Assembly (NCBI GenBank): GCA_937890745.1
Contig: CALADH010000054.1
Coordinates: 1-47,055, forward strand
Direction of reading: 5' to 3'
DNA length: 47,055 nucleotides
From: Scybalocola_A sp900557175
Lineage (GTDB): Bacteria; Bacillota; Clostridia; Lachnospirales; Lachnospiraceae
How positions within the stretch are numbered: position 1 is the first letter of the stretch; each line of letters begins with the position of its first letter. The notes under the pieces were generated by a model. The model searched no databases and was not told the origin of the DNA. It saw only the letters and a program-made list of their open reading frames with translations. Made by a program: the position numbers and the translations under genes. Positions 39,074-47,055 of this stretch are shown one piece after another.

Positions 39074-39453
39074 CTTTTTACTTCCTCCTCCAAATAATCT
39101 TTAAGACAATTACTCGTCACAATCACATCGGCGCCAAGCCCTAAAACGTCCGCTATAAGCACTTCATCCCGGCCGACAGCCCTGCGCACCGTCGTATGAT
39201 TAATTTCTTCCATAATATCAAAAATCCTGTCTTTCGGTACCTCTGATGAAACGCGCACCGGCACAACCGGCACCGCATCCCATATTGTACGGACTGTCGT
39301 CGAAAACGTCCGCTTCGGGCACGTCAGCTCATCCTCTGCAAATTTCTTTCCACGCGCACAGCGGTTTCCCGTCACTTCCCACCGGCCGTCCTTAAACTCT
39401 GCCGTCATACGGCAGCTGTTGGGGCACGTAATACATACAAGTTCTTTCATCAC
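39070..39453 (-). CDS. DUF1667 protein, iron-sulfur or metal-binding
   Basis: A 127-residue protein with CITCPNSCRM near the N-terminus and NRCARGKKFAEDELTCPKR, giving CxxC, C and C ligands typical of DUF1667. This family is found with GlpA/GlpB-like oxidoreductases in Clostridia and Thermotogae and is thought to serve as electron carrier or assembly partner in place of GlpC. It lies between the AGPS-like oxidase (4-base overlap) and the GlpB-like flavoprotein. A double ATG starts it. Confidence 0.85.
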   Translation of the reverse strand: MMKELVCITCPNSCRMTAEFKDGRWEVTGNRCARGKKFAEDELTCPKRTFSTTVRTIWDAVPVVPVRVSSEVPKDRIFDIMEEINHTTVRRAVGRDEVLIADVLGLGADVIVTSNCLKDYLEEEVKR

Positions 39454-40779
39454 TTATACCTCCCTCAGTTCGAACACAACCGGCGCCAATGACCTTTCCG
39501 CCTTTGACATATCAATCACAACACGCTCCATTTCCGGCGGACGCACTGCCGAAAAATGCTTTTTAAAAATTTCCTTGCCGCCGGAAGTCACTGTCAGTTC
39601 ACTCTCACCCATTGTCCGCCGGCATCTGAAATAAAATGTCACCTTTTTATCAAAATCTTCTAAAGACACTCTCTGAGGCACTGTATAGGCAAGCTCGCCC
39701 TTTGTCTCAACCGGCGCCGTCCGCGTCTCCATCGGCTGTTTCATACGATTCCTATATTCGGTCACTTCAGGCCACGGACGATCACATGATTGCCGCTCCA
39801 CATAAGCTGCCGCCGAAGTTCCTGCAAGCTCGCCGCTCTCAGAAACATAATCGACCAGATCATTCACATGAAAGGCGTTGCCGCATGAAAATATGCCGCA
39901 TACGCTTGTCATGGCCGAAGAATCACAGACAGGCCCTTTTGTACGTTCATCAATACGCAAATGAAATCTTTCAGCAAGCTCATTTTCAGGAATAAGACCG
40001 ACAGACAAAATCAGTGTATCACAGTCAATCCGCCGCTTGGTTCCTTCGATCGGCCGCATTTTCTCATCGACCTTACAAACCTCAACGCCTTCTAGCCTGT
40101 CGTCTCCGAACACCCGCGTCACAGTCTCTGACAAATAAAGCGGAATATTAAAATCTTCAAGACACTGGATAATATTTCGCGTCAATCCCGACGGCTCCGG
40201 CTTCACCTCATAAACGCCAAGCACATCAGCACCCTCAAGCTTTAACCGCCGCGCCATAATAAGACCGATATCGCCGCTGCCTAAAATCACACAGCGCCGC
40301 GCCGGCATCATGCCCTGCAGATTTGTAAAATGCTGGGCCGTTCCGGCAGTATAAACACCTGCCGGCCGCGTTCCGTGAATTGCAACCTGCTTTGCCGTCC
40401 GCTCGCGGCAGCCGGTTGCAAGAATCAGCGACCGTGTATATAATATCTCAACGCCGTCTTTACTGACTGCACACAATTTAATACCGCCGCCTTTGTACCG
40501 TTTAACCTTTGACACAAATGTCCACAGTTTTGCCGGTATACCAAGTGCCTTAAATTCATCAATAAAACGCTCGGCGTACTCCGGTCCCGACAGCTTTTGC
40601 TTAAAACGCATCAGGCCGAAGCCATCATGGATACACTGCTTTAAAATACCGCCAAGACGCCCCTCTCTTTCAATAAGAAGCACATCCGAACCGGCCTTTT
40701 TTGCGGCAATGGCCGCCGCCAGCCCCGCCGGGCCGCCGCCGATGACAATGACATCATAAATCACATCACTTGCGAGCAT
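39454..40779 (-). CDS. FAD-dependent NAD(P)-type oxidoreductase, GlpB-like
   Basis: A 441-residue flavoprotein. I use the ATG of MLASDVIYDVIVIGGGPAG, which follows AGGTGA; it overlaps the preceding gene's stop by 14 bases. Rossmann motif VIGGGPAGLAAAIAA, a second nucleotide loop CVILGSGDIGLIMARRL and a conserved FSCGNAFHVNDLVDYV, then a C-terminal domain of about 90 residues with an IFKKHFSAVRPPEME stretch. It resembles the alpha-like subunits of HcnB/opine or GlpB-type dehydrogenases. It likely passes electrons between the GlpA-like protein and DUF1667. Confidence 0.85.
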   Translation of the reverse strand: MLASDVIYDVIVIGGGPAGLAAAIAAKKAGSDVLLIEREGRLGGILKQCIHDGFGLMRFKQKLSGPEYAERFIDEFKALGIPAKLWTFVSKVKRYKGGGIKLCAVSKDGVEILYTRSLILATGCRERTAKQVAIHGTRPAGVYTAGTAQHFTNLQGMMPARRCVILGSGDIGLIMARRLKLEGADVLGVYEVKPEPSGLTRNIIQCLEDFNIPLYLSETVTRVFGDDRLEGVEVCKVDEKMRPIEGTKRRIDCDTLILSVGLIPENELAERFHLRIDERTKGPVCDSSAMTSVCGIFSCGNAFHVNDLVDYVSESGELAGTSAAAYVERQSCDRPWPEVTEYRNRMKQPMETRTAPVETKGELAYTVPQRVSLEDFDKKVTFYFRCRRTMGESELTVTSGGKEIFKKHFSAVRPPEMERVVIDMSKAERSLAPVVFELREV

Positions 40780-42493
40780 TGCTATCACCTGCCTTTGTTT
40801 TTCCAAATAAAAGATAACTGTCGCCGCCGCTCTTTTTTACCTTTTCAAGCGGCTGTCCGGTCACTTCACTGATAATCCCGGCGACAAGCGGCATACAAAA
40901 GCCGCCCTGACACCGTCCCATACCCGGACGGACACGCTTCTTTATGCCATCCACTGTATACACAGGCAGCGGTGACATCAGCGCATCTATAATCTCACCT
41001 TTACTTACTTCCTCACAGCGGCATATCATCACGCCGTAATCCGGGCGCTTTTTAATGAGCGCGTTCCGCTCCTTAAGCCGCATTTCCTTCAGCCGCGGCA
41101 CACCCTTCCGATACGGATTGTATGCCTCATTGCGCCGCACCGGACGGTACTTTGATACCATCTTTGCCGCCATGTACGCCACATCCTTTGCCACTGCCGG
41201 CGCCGTTGTCAGCCCCGGTGACTGGATACCGGCACAATGAATGAGATTATGGCACCGTCTTCCCGGCTCAATCACAAAATCCTCCTCGAATGTCGGCGCC
41301 CTCACACCTGTAAAGTATGTGATAATATCTCTCTCGGACAATTCCCCGACCGCTTTTCTTTGCTTGTTAAAGTTATTTTCAATACTTGCGCTCTCTGTCG
41401 CAAAGTTTTCTTTCTCATACGTCTCGATGGCATCCGGCCCTACAAGCAGATTGTCATGGGCTGTATGAACAATACCGCCGCCCTTCGTATGACCGGCAGA
41501 CTTTTTCAGCGTCTTCCACGAAGCAATCCCCTTCATCATATAGCCTGCCTTTTTGTCCAAAATCGCATTCGTACCGCGCCGCGGATGAATCGAATAAAAC
41601 CTGTCACCGGCCATCTTTGCCACATCCTCGGCAAAAACACCGGCCGCATTAATCACAAGCTTCGGATAAATACGCCCCCGGTTCGTAAGCACACTTTTGA
41701 TGCGCCCGCCCTCGGTTTCCATCGAAAGCACCGCCGTATTCAGGGCAATCTCTGCACCGTTGGCTGCCGCATTTTCCGCATAGGCAATTGTCAGCCCATA
41801 TGGACAGACCGTTCCGGCGCTGCTGTTATAAACAGCAAACTTAATATCCTTATTCAGATGAGGCTCGCGCCGCCGCAAAACCTTTGCCGGCATCAGCCGC
41901 GCATCCGAGACACCGCATATATGCTTTCTCTGCCATACATAAAGGGCTGCCGGCAAAAACTCACTCCAGTGCATCATCCCGACATACTGACCGCATCTCC
42001 GAAACGGCACATCAAGCTCTTTACAAATCCGCCCGTACATCCGGTTGCCTTGAATGACATACTTTTGCTTAAGTGTTCCTTTCCCCAAATCAATCCCCGG
42101 ATGCACCTCGCCGTCATTTCTGCCCGACGCGTGCATCGCCACATCAGCCTCCTTATCCACAAGAAGGACATCAAGCTTCCACTTCATCAGCTCTCTTGCA
42201 ATACTTGCCCCGGAAATACCGCCGCCGATAATAAGCACATCCGGCTTTCTGCCGTCAAGCGCCTGATCCTGAATTTCAGGCACCTTCATCTTTGGGGGCG
42301 TCACTCCCAAAAGCTGTAAATCATTAATCACATGATATCTTCGTTTCTTATCGACACACATCGTACAGGCGCCGACAATCGCATCCCAGCTTTTTAATGT
42401 TCCCGAAAGCACTACATTGCCGTCTTCTTCGCGGACACATACATCATTCCCGTAAACCTTACGCACCTTTTTTTGAAGCTTTCTGCAATCCAC
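40766..42493 (-). CDS. GlpA-like FAD oxidoreductase with BON-like N-terminus
   Basis: A 575-residue flavoprotein. GTG at 42493 is preferred: AAGGAAGGG stands six bases before it, whereas the ATG at 42511 is preceded by an operator palindrome and no ribosome site. Residues about 1-60 (VREEDGNVVLSGTL, then HVINDLQLLG) look like a BON domain. Then comes the FAD fold IIGGGISGASIARELMKW, GRNDGEVHPGI, and a C-terminal BFD-type [2Fe-2S] domain with CRCEE and GRCQGGFC. It is close to the anaerobic glycerol-3-phosphate dehydrogenase subunit A. First gene of a five-gene operon. Confidence 0.85.
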   Translation of the reverse strand: MDCRKLQKKVRKVYGNDVCVREEDGNVVLSGTLKSWDAIVGACTMCVDKKRRYHVINDLQLLGVTPPKMKVPEIQDQALDGRKPDVLIIGGGISGASIARELMKWKLDVLLVDKEADVAMHASGRNDGEVHPGIDLGKGTLKQKYVIQGNRMYGRICKELDVPFRRCGQYVGMMHWSEFLPAALYVWQRKHICGVSDARLMPAKVLRRREPHLNKDIKFAVYNSSAGTVCPYGLTIAYAENAAANGAEIALNTAVLSMETEGGRIKSVLTNRGRIYPKLVINAAGVFAEDVAKMAGDRFYSIHPRRGTNAILDKKAGYMMKGIASWKTLKKSAGHTKGGGIVHTAHDNLLVGPDAIETYEKENFATESASIENNFNKQRKAVGELSERDIITYFTGVRAPTFEEDFVIEPGRRCHNLIHCAGIQSPGLTTAPAVAKDVAYMAAKMVSKYRPVRRNEAYNPYRKGVPRLKEMRLKERNALIKKRPDYGVMICRCEEVSKGEIIDALMSPLPVYTVDGIKKRVRPGMGRCQGGFCMPLVAGIISEVTGQPLEKVKKSGGDSYLLFGKTKAGDSNARK

Positions 42494-42511
42494 AAATATC
42501 CCTTCCTTCAT

Positions 42512-42531
42512 AGTCGGACGTTTGACCGACT
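42512..42531 (-). promoter_or_regulatory. 20-base palindrome, probable TetR operator
   Basis: AGTCGG-ACGTTTGA-CCGACT is a perfect 6+6 inverted repeat starting a few bases after the expected transcription start of the GlpA-like gene. The divergent TetR gene makes it the best candidate operator. Confidence 0.65.
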
Positions 42532-42541
42532 CTTTTACTCT

Positions 42542-42569
42542 ATAGTATCACATTTTTATTCAAAGTCAA
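42542..42569 (-). promoter_or_regulatory. Promoter of the GlpA-like operon
   Basis: On the minus strand TTGACT (42564-42569) and extended -10 TGATACTAT (TACTAT at 42542-42547) with 16 bases between. Confidence 0.75.
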
Positions 42570-42597
42570 TAAAAATATGATTAAATTTTAATAGTTA

Positions 42598-42626
42598 TAG
42601 ACATTTTCAACAAAATAGAGTAAGAT
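42598..42626 (+). promoter_or_regulatory. Promoter of the TetR regulator gene
   Basis: TAGACA and TAAGAT separated by 17 bases, divergent from the operon promoter. Confidence 0.5.
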
Positions 42627-42651
42627 ACCTTTAGGATTGGAGGTAATATCT

Positions 42652-43218
42652 ATGGCAGCACCGCGCAAAGATGACGTCCGCAGCCTCATTATCGAAGCCG
42701 CGGAAAGTCTTTTAGCACAAAAACCATTTTCAGAAATTTCCCTCGCCGAGCTGGCGCTTGCCGCCGGCATCTCCAAGGGCACACTTTACTATCATTTTAA
42801 AAATAAAAATGAGCTTTTATTCGCCATTACAGATAAGTATTTAGATGAGCAGTGGCAGGAGCTGTGTATATGGACGGAAAATGCGGACAAGGACACATCT
42901 CTGCACCGTCTTGTGAAATATATTCTTGAGCGAGACGTTTCCGGCGTCAAGCTGCGCATACCGCTTTTTTATGACGCCATGACCGGCAACGAGGAAATCC
43001 GTACCCACTTAATCCGCCGCTATGAAGCCTTTGCGGCGCTCATCGCCGAAAAAATAAGCCGGCGCACCGACAAAATTTCCGGCGAATACTTCGCATGGCT
43101 TCTCCTTCTTCTATCCGACGGTCTTTCCATTCATCAGACTATCGGCAATGAAACACTTAATACCGACCGCTTCATCGCACAAACTGCCGGATATATTGAA
43201 AAATTCTTTCCGGGATAA
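42652..43218 (+). CDS. TetR/AcrR-family regulator
   Basis: A 188-residue TetR regulator. HTH: FSEISLAELALAAGISKGTLYYHFKNKNELL, then a helical ligand domain of about 120 residues (YAFAWLLLLLSDGLSIHQTI-like stretch near the end). The ATG follows GGAGG; an earlier TTG at 42637 lies before that ribosome site and is rejected. Divergent from the GlpA-like operon with a 20-base palindrome in between, so it most likely represses it. The effector is unknown and might be the polyol substrate or a lipid. Confidence 0.85.
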   Translation: MAAPRKDDVRSLIIEAAESLLAQKPFSEISLAELALAAGISKGTLYYHFKNKNELLFAITDKYLDEQWQELCIWTENADKDTSLHRLVKYILERDVSGVKLRIPLFYDAMTGNEEIRTHLIRRYEAFAALIAEKISRRTDKISGEYFAWLLLLLSDGLSIHQTIGNETLNTDRFIAQTAGYIEKFFPG

Positions 43219-43227
43219 AGGAACAAA

Positions 43228-43299
43228 CAAGCTTGTCGTTTAACGTAAACCATTCCCTGTCCATAAACAGAGATCAGTTCACATTAAACGGCAAGCCTG
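43228..43299. terminator. Large bidirectional hairpin between convergent genes
   Basis: CAAGCTTGTCGTTTAACGT and ACATTAAACGGCAAGCCTG pair at 17 of 19 positions (one G-U) around a 34-base loop with its own small stem (CTGT/ACAG). TTTT follows on the plus strand. It separates the convergent TetR and protease genes. Confidence 0.65.
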
Positions 43300-43324
43300 T
43301 TTTAAATTTCCTATCCACCTTTTT

Positions 43325-44530
43325 TCACGAAAAATATACCACAACATCTTCCACCATTTTTTCCGCGCAGACATCTTTCTCTGCATAAATCACATAATCA
43401 TCCTCTGTAATATTATCACGGCTGATATCGCCGCTGCACACGATAATGTCTGCCATATAGGTGTGCCGCACTTCATTGATTTTATCCCTTATATTTTCCG
43501 CTTCAGAAATATAAAGCATACGATGCAGATAGGCACAGGCAATGGTGCTGATACCAATAGCGCTATAGCCTTCCTCCCAAAGCAGGACAAGCATCTTTGC
43601 TGCCGTTTTTAAGGCATGATGCCCTGTCACAAAAACAACCGGACAGGCTTCATCTTCCGGCACAGGTACCATTTTTTGTACCGGCCAAAGACAACCCTCG
43701 TCCCAAATAAGGCGGTGTCCTCTCAAAGCTTCACACGTTTTTGGAAGCCAGCCGGCACAGACTATCCCATGATGGACAGGAAGTCTCTCATTAAGCAGAC
43801 GAATCTGCGTTTCTTCGACACCGGCGATATTGTCCTCGCATAAAAAGCTCGGACAGACAGGCTTATATACGTATTTCTGACCGGACAGTGCATACCAGAG
43901 CGCCGGTACTGTCCACACCCTGTCATTTTTGCACATCAAATTGCTGACCGCCGCCGTCACCGTCGGCGCCGCATAGCTGTTTGCAAGCTGCGTCGCTTCT
44001 GCCCTGATATCAAGATCATGGCGCGATGAAGCAAGCACATAGGGCTTTCCGTCAATTTGCCACTTAAAACCTGTCAGGCGTTCATCGGCCGCCACGCCAA
44101 TGACACCGCCAAGCTGCGCCGGTACTGTATACTGTCCGGCATTGCTTACGGCTGCTACAACGATTTGTCCGGCTGCGATAAGCTTATTGATTTCTGCTGT
44201 AATTGCTTCAAAATCCGCAGCACATCTTGAACCGATACTCATATGAACAAGCGGCACCTTCTGTGCATAACACCACCGAAGCGCCGACACTAAAACATCA
44301 CAGGACGTTTTCATCTCCTCATTATCAAACACACTAAGACTGTAAAATTCAGGCGGCTCGTCCGCATATTTTTCAATAATTTTTGCACAGATTGTTCCAT
44401 GCTCTGTCGGCACCGCCTCAGTCGTGCGTTCATACAAGCCGCCGTCCGGCCCGGCAATCATATCTGACAAAAGATGACCTCTGCTCAAAAACCTTTTGTC
44501 AACACCACCGTCAATCACTGCTATTTTCAT
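43325..44530 (-). CDS. Subtilisin-like serine protease (S8), cytoplasmic, with C-terminal domain
   Basis: A 401-residue protein. The S8 triad is intact: Asp7 in AVIDGGVD, His44 in EHGTICA, Ser185 in NSYAAPTV, plus the oxyanion Asn130 in VSNAG. No signal peptide or pro-domain is present, so it acts in the cytoplasm. Residues about 230-401 form an unknown domain (VVFVTGHHALKTAAKML, ADIIVCSGDISRDN). It overlaps the ABC transporter gene by 20 bases. Cytoplasmic S8 proteases beside ABC exporters occur in clostridial peptide-maturation cassettes, where they cleave leader peptides; that role is inferred here, and no precursor gene is in the window. Confidence 0.8.
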   Translation of the reverse strand: MKIAVIDGGVDKRFLSRGHLLSDMIAGPDGGLYERTTEAVPTEHGTICAKIIEKYADEPPEFYSLSVFDNEEMKTSCDVLVSALRWCYAQKVPLVHMSIGSRCAADFEAITAEINKLIAAGQIVVAAVSNAGQYTVPAQLGGVIGVAADERLTGFKWQIDGKPYVLASSRHDLDIRAEATQLANSYAAPTVTAAVSNLMCKNDRVWTVPALWYALSGQKYVYKPVCPSFLCEDNIAGVEETQIRLLNERLPVHHGIVCAGWLPKTCEALRGHRLIWDEGCLWPVQKMVPVPEDEACPVVFVTGHHALKTAAKMLVLLWEEGYSAIGISTIACAYLHRMLYISEAENIRDKINEVRHTYMADIIVCSGDISRDNITEDDYVIYAEKDVCAEKMVEDVVVYFS

Positions 44531-46343
44531 CGCTGTCCTTACCTTCCGTATTTACCTGAAATTTTTCCTGCTGATACTTAAAAAGCTGGGCAAAGCGGCG
44601 GTTATTTTTCAAAAGCTCACTCTGCGTTCCTTCCTCGATAATCTCCCCGGCTTCAAGCACTATAATCCTGTCTGCAAGATATGTATTCAGCAAACGGTGG
44701 GACGTAAAAATTGTCATATGCCCCTTAGCCATCTTCTCAAGCACCTCAAAAATATCATGCTCTGCCTTAGGATCAAGGCTTGAGGACGGCTCATCAAGAA
44801 CAAGTACCGAATGCCGTCTGTAAAATGTCCGCGCAAGAGCCAGCTTCTGATGCTGTCCGCCGGACATTTCCATACCGGACTCATCAAGTATACGCATCAC
44901 TTGCGTATCAAGCCCATTCTTTGCTTTCTTCAAAATGTCATCGCCGCAGCTTAGCTTAAGGCAGCGCATGGTTTCAGTATCATCAGCCTGCCGCTCCATA
45001 TCGCCAAGTGTCACGTTATCACGGAGAGAAAAGCAATAATTGAGCATTTCCTGAAAGTAAACACTGAAATGACTTCTGAGACTTTCAATCGTATACGTTT
45101 TTATATTTTGTCCGTTCATCAAAATCTCACCCTCGTCCGGCTCATAGAGCCGGAGCATCAGTTTAATGAGCGTTGACTTTCCCGAACCGTTAAGGCCGAC
45201 AAAAGCAACCTTTTCATCTTTCTCAATTTTAAACGACACATCTTTAAGCACCCATTTTTCTGTTTTCGGATATTTAAAAGAAACATGACAAAATTCAACA
45301 GACGTCACCGTTTTAAGCGCATCCCTGCCGTCATCCTTAATCTGAGGTGCAAAATCCTTAAGTCCCATAATATTGGCAATCCTTAACCGGTTATCATAAA
45401 TCTGCATTGCCGAGGAAATCACAACCGTCACAGAGGCAATGAGCTGTGCCATAAGCCCCGTGTAAAGGGTATAATCTCCGATTGTACGACTTTGGCCCAA
45501 AATCTGCCCGACAATATAGATACTGATACCAAAAGCCGCCGCTTCCGGCAGGCACTGACAAATCACCGTCCATACAGTCCTTTTCTTAACAAGCCGCCGC
45601 TCTTTATCAAAAAGTGTCCTCCATATGCGCTCATACCGCTGCTTTAAAATATCGCCAATCCGGTACAGACGGATATCCTGCGCATACGCCCTCGATGAGG
45701 CAAGCCCGTGATAATACCCTTTTTGTCTTTCCTGATTCATACGCTCGACACTAAAATCATACAGCACCTTCGTATACCGCGTTCCGACAACAGCCGACGG
45801 CACCGCAGCAAGCGTCACTAAAAGTGCAAACAAGACATTGTTTGTACAGATTAAAACAAACACACTGACAAAGGATATCCCATAACTGAAAAATGTCAGA
45901 ACATTCCACAAAATTCCCGATACCGCATAAATGTCACCGCCAGCCATCTGAAGCTTATCATAATAAGCCGCATCATCAAAACTTGCCAAATCTACGGACA
46001 GCGCACTGTCCATAATGTCCATCGTCATTTGCGCATTCAGCTTATCCTCATGCATCTTCTGAACATACTCCACAAGCTTATTTAAGCCGGCATTGAATAT
46101 GCCGGCTGTAAAAATTCCAAAAAGCAGGAGGACGCCCACCCTCATCGGCGCTTCGACTGTCCATTCACCTGCAAGCAGATTCAAAATATATTTACTAATA
46201 TAAGTTGTTGCCACAGATATGAGCGGAATAAGCATAAGCCCCGCAAAGCGAATCAATGTATATGCCGGTGATGTGCGCCATGACAGCTTAAGGCAGGCAT
46301 CAATCATCTGAAAAAACTGCGAAATTCCTTTACTTCTTTTCAA
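44511..46343 (-). CDS. ABC transporter, fused membrane and ATPase domains
   Basis: A 610-residue half transporter: six helices over residues about 25-310, then an ATPase domain with Walker A GLNGSGKST, signature MSGGQHQKLALAR, Walker B VLVLDEPSSSLD and the H-loop FTSHR. There is no peptidase C39 domain, so leader cleavage would need a separate enzyme, consistent with the adjacent S8 protease. The tail is acidic (GKDSDENSSD). It starts inside the upstream ATPase gene (14-base overlap). Confidence 0.9.
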   Translation of the reverse strand: MKRSKGISQFFQMIDACLKLSWRTSPAYTLIRFAGLMLIPLISVATTYISKYILNLLAGEWTVEAPMRVGVLLLFGIFTAGIFNAGLNKLVEYVQKMHEDKLNAQMTMDIMDSALSVDLASFDDAAYYDKLQMAGGDIYAVSGILWNVLTFFSYGISFVSVFVLICTNNVLFALLVTLAAVPSAVVGTRYTKVLYDFSVERMNQERQKGYYHGLASSRAYAQDIRLYRIGDILKQRYERIWRTLFDKERRLVKKRTVWTVICQCLPEAAAFGISIYIVGQILGQSRTIGDYTLYTGLMAQLIASVTVVISSAMQIYDNRLRIANIMGLKDFAPQIKDDGRDALKTVTSVEFCHVSFKYPKTEKWVLKDVSFKIEKDEKVAFVGLNGSGKSTLIKLMLRLYEPDEGEILMNGQNIKTYTIESLRSHFSVYFQEMLNYCFSLRDNVTLGDMERQADDTETMRCLKLSCGDDILKKAKNGLDTQVMRILDESGMEMSGGQHQKLALARTFYRRHSVLVLDEPSSSLDPKAEHDIFEVLEKMAKGHMTIFTSHRLLNTYLADRIIVLEAGEIIEEGTQSELLKNNRRFAQLFKYQQEKFQVNTEGKDSDENSSD

Positions 46344-46995
46344 TGAGCACCCCGTCCCTCATCTGATAGACCTTATCGGCTCTGTCCGCAATTTCCAAAT
46401 CGTGGGTAACAACAATAACACAATACTGCTTCTCATGAGCCAGTCCTTCCAAAATTCCCATAATATTTTCCGTATTCGTCACATCAAGATTTCCCGTCGG
46501 CTCATCCGCAAGAATAATCCCAGCACCGGAAGCGAGCGCCCTTGCAATAGCGACGCGCTGCTGCTCACCTCCGGAAAGATTGGACGGATAACGTTTATGC
46601 TTCTCCTCCTCAATACCGACAGAAAGCAGGAGTTCGGCAGCCTTGCCCTTAGCATCCTTAAACTTCACGCCGTTAATCTCCATCACATAACAGACATTTT
46701 CAAGCACCGTCAAAAGCGGCAAAAGCTGGAAATTTTGAAAAATCATCGCAATACTCTGACGGCGGTAAGCATCCAGATCCGTCTCAAAAATATTTTTTCC
46801 TTCAAGGTCAATCGTTCCTGCCGACGGCTTATCAAGCCCTGCCATCAATGATAAAAGTGTTGACTTACCTGAGCCCGACGGACCGATCACCGCATAAAGC
46901 TTTCCTTTTTCAAAATCACATGAAACATCATTGATGACCGGCTTTGTGCCGCCCTTGTAAGTATAGCTGATATTTTTAATTTCTAAAGTTCCCAT
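46330..46995 (-). CDS. ABC transporter ATPase, MacB/LolD type
   Basis: A 221-residue ATPase with Walker A GPSGSGKST, Q-loop MIFQNFQLLP, signature LSGGEQQRVAIARAL, Walker B IILADEPTGNLD and H-loop VVTHDLEIA. This group normally drives an FtsX-type permease; none follows here, since the next gene is a fused exporter, so the permease is probably upstream beyond 47055. GGGAGG precedes the ATG. Bases 46996-47055 hold only this leader and a small CCTTT/AAAGG hairpin at 47029-47043. Confidence 0.9.
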   Translation of the reverse strand: MGTLEIKNISYTYKGGTKPVINDVSCDFEKGKLYAVIGPSGSGKSTLLSLMAGLDKPSAGTIDLEGKNIFETDLDAYRRQSIAMIFQNFQLLPLLTVLENVCYVMEINGVKFKDAKGKAAELLLSVGIEEEKHKRYPSNLSGGEQQRVAIARALASGAGIILADEPTGNLDVTNTENIMGILEGLAHEKQYCVIVVTHDLEIADRADKVYQMRDGVLIEKK

Positions 46996-47055
46996 ATCAA
47001 ATCCTCCCTAATAAATCAAGTCTTTCTTCCTTTAAAATAAAGGATTTTTAAAGTT

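Noticed and set aside
41237..42319. A 360-codon frame on the plus strand over the GlpA-like gene
   Set aside because: It lies fully antisense to a gene with clear FAD and iron-sulfur motifs, has Cys/His/Arg-rich low-homology composition and no ribosome site.
1..47055. CRISPR arrays, tRNA or rRNA genes, transposons or phage genes
   Set aside because: I saw no regularly spaced repeats, no tRNA-like or rRNA stretches, and no transposase, integrase or phage structural motifs.

Overview
The window looks like chromosomal DNA of an anaerobic, low-to-moderate GC member of the Clostridia, most likely a Lachnospiraceae gut bacterium able to turn lactate into butyrate. This is an inference from a lactate operon (L-lactate permease, LarA racemase, FAD lactate dehydrogenase, EtfAB, acyl-CoA dehydrogenase), a butyryl-CoA:acetate-type CoA-transferase, an [FeFe]-hydrogenase-like PAS sensor, an MOSC-MogA fusion, strong AGGAGG-type ribosome binding sites and several TTG/GTG starts. 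I see no rRNA, tRNA, CRISPR array, insertion sequence or phage gene. Almost all genes lie on the minus strand.

Region by region. (1) 1-6450 is an envelope island: a lipoprotein, two small secreted proteins, two tandem paralogous lipoproteins, a sigma factor with an overlapping membrane partner, and a small two-helix membrane protein. Three minus-strand units here share a promoter-like element with fixed 19-base spacing, and an ECF-like element in front of the sigma gene recurs once. (2) 6476-9011 holds a DEAD-box RNA helicase and a divergent PAQR/hemolysin III protein. (3) 9111-12958 is ridA, an NhaC-family transporter and a MalY/PatB C-S lyase, divergent from a YheO-type regulator. (4) 12981-17503 is an ABC ATPase, an FtsX permease and a cysteine desulfurase-like enzyme, probably controlled by the two-component system just upstream. 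(5) 17599-25699 is a compact seven-gene run: MATE pump, H-cluster PAS sensor, SpoIIE-like phosphatase, MoaA, MOSC-MogA, response regulator, histidine kinase. (6) 25792-35595 holds the CoA-transferase, the six-gene lactate operon and its GntR/FadR-type regulator. Two TGGTACTACCA operators and a good promoter lie in the 350-base gap between regulator and operon. (7) 35765-43218 is a polyol or glycerol-type oxidation operon (GlpA-like and GlpB-like flavoproteins, DUF1667 protein, AGPS-like FAD oxidase, FGGY kinase) with a divergent TetR regulator. (8) 43325-46995 is a cytoplasmic subtilisin-like protease with two ABC transporter genes, cut off by the window end; it resembles the maturation and export part of a peptide natural product cluster.

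How they work together. Lactate would enter by LctP, be racemised by LarA and oxidised by the FAD dehydrogenase with EtfAB. The acyl-CoA dehydrogenase encoded between them probably exchanges electrons with the same EtfAB, and the CoA-transferase finishes butyrate formation. In region 3, RidA would remove the reactive enamine made by the C-S lyase. The strongest candidates for undescribed biology are the AGPS-like/FGGY/GlpAB operon, the H-cluster sensor plus phosphatase in a molybdopterin operon, the truncated protease/ABC cluster, and the sigma-factor island with its shared promoter elements.
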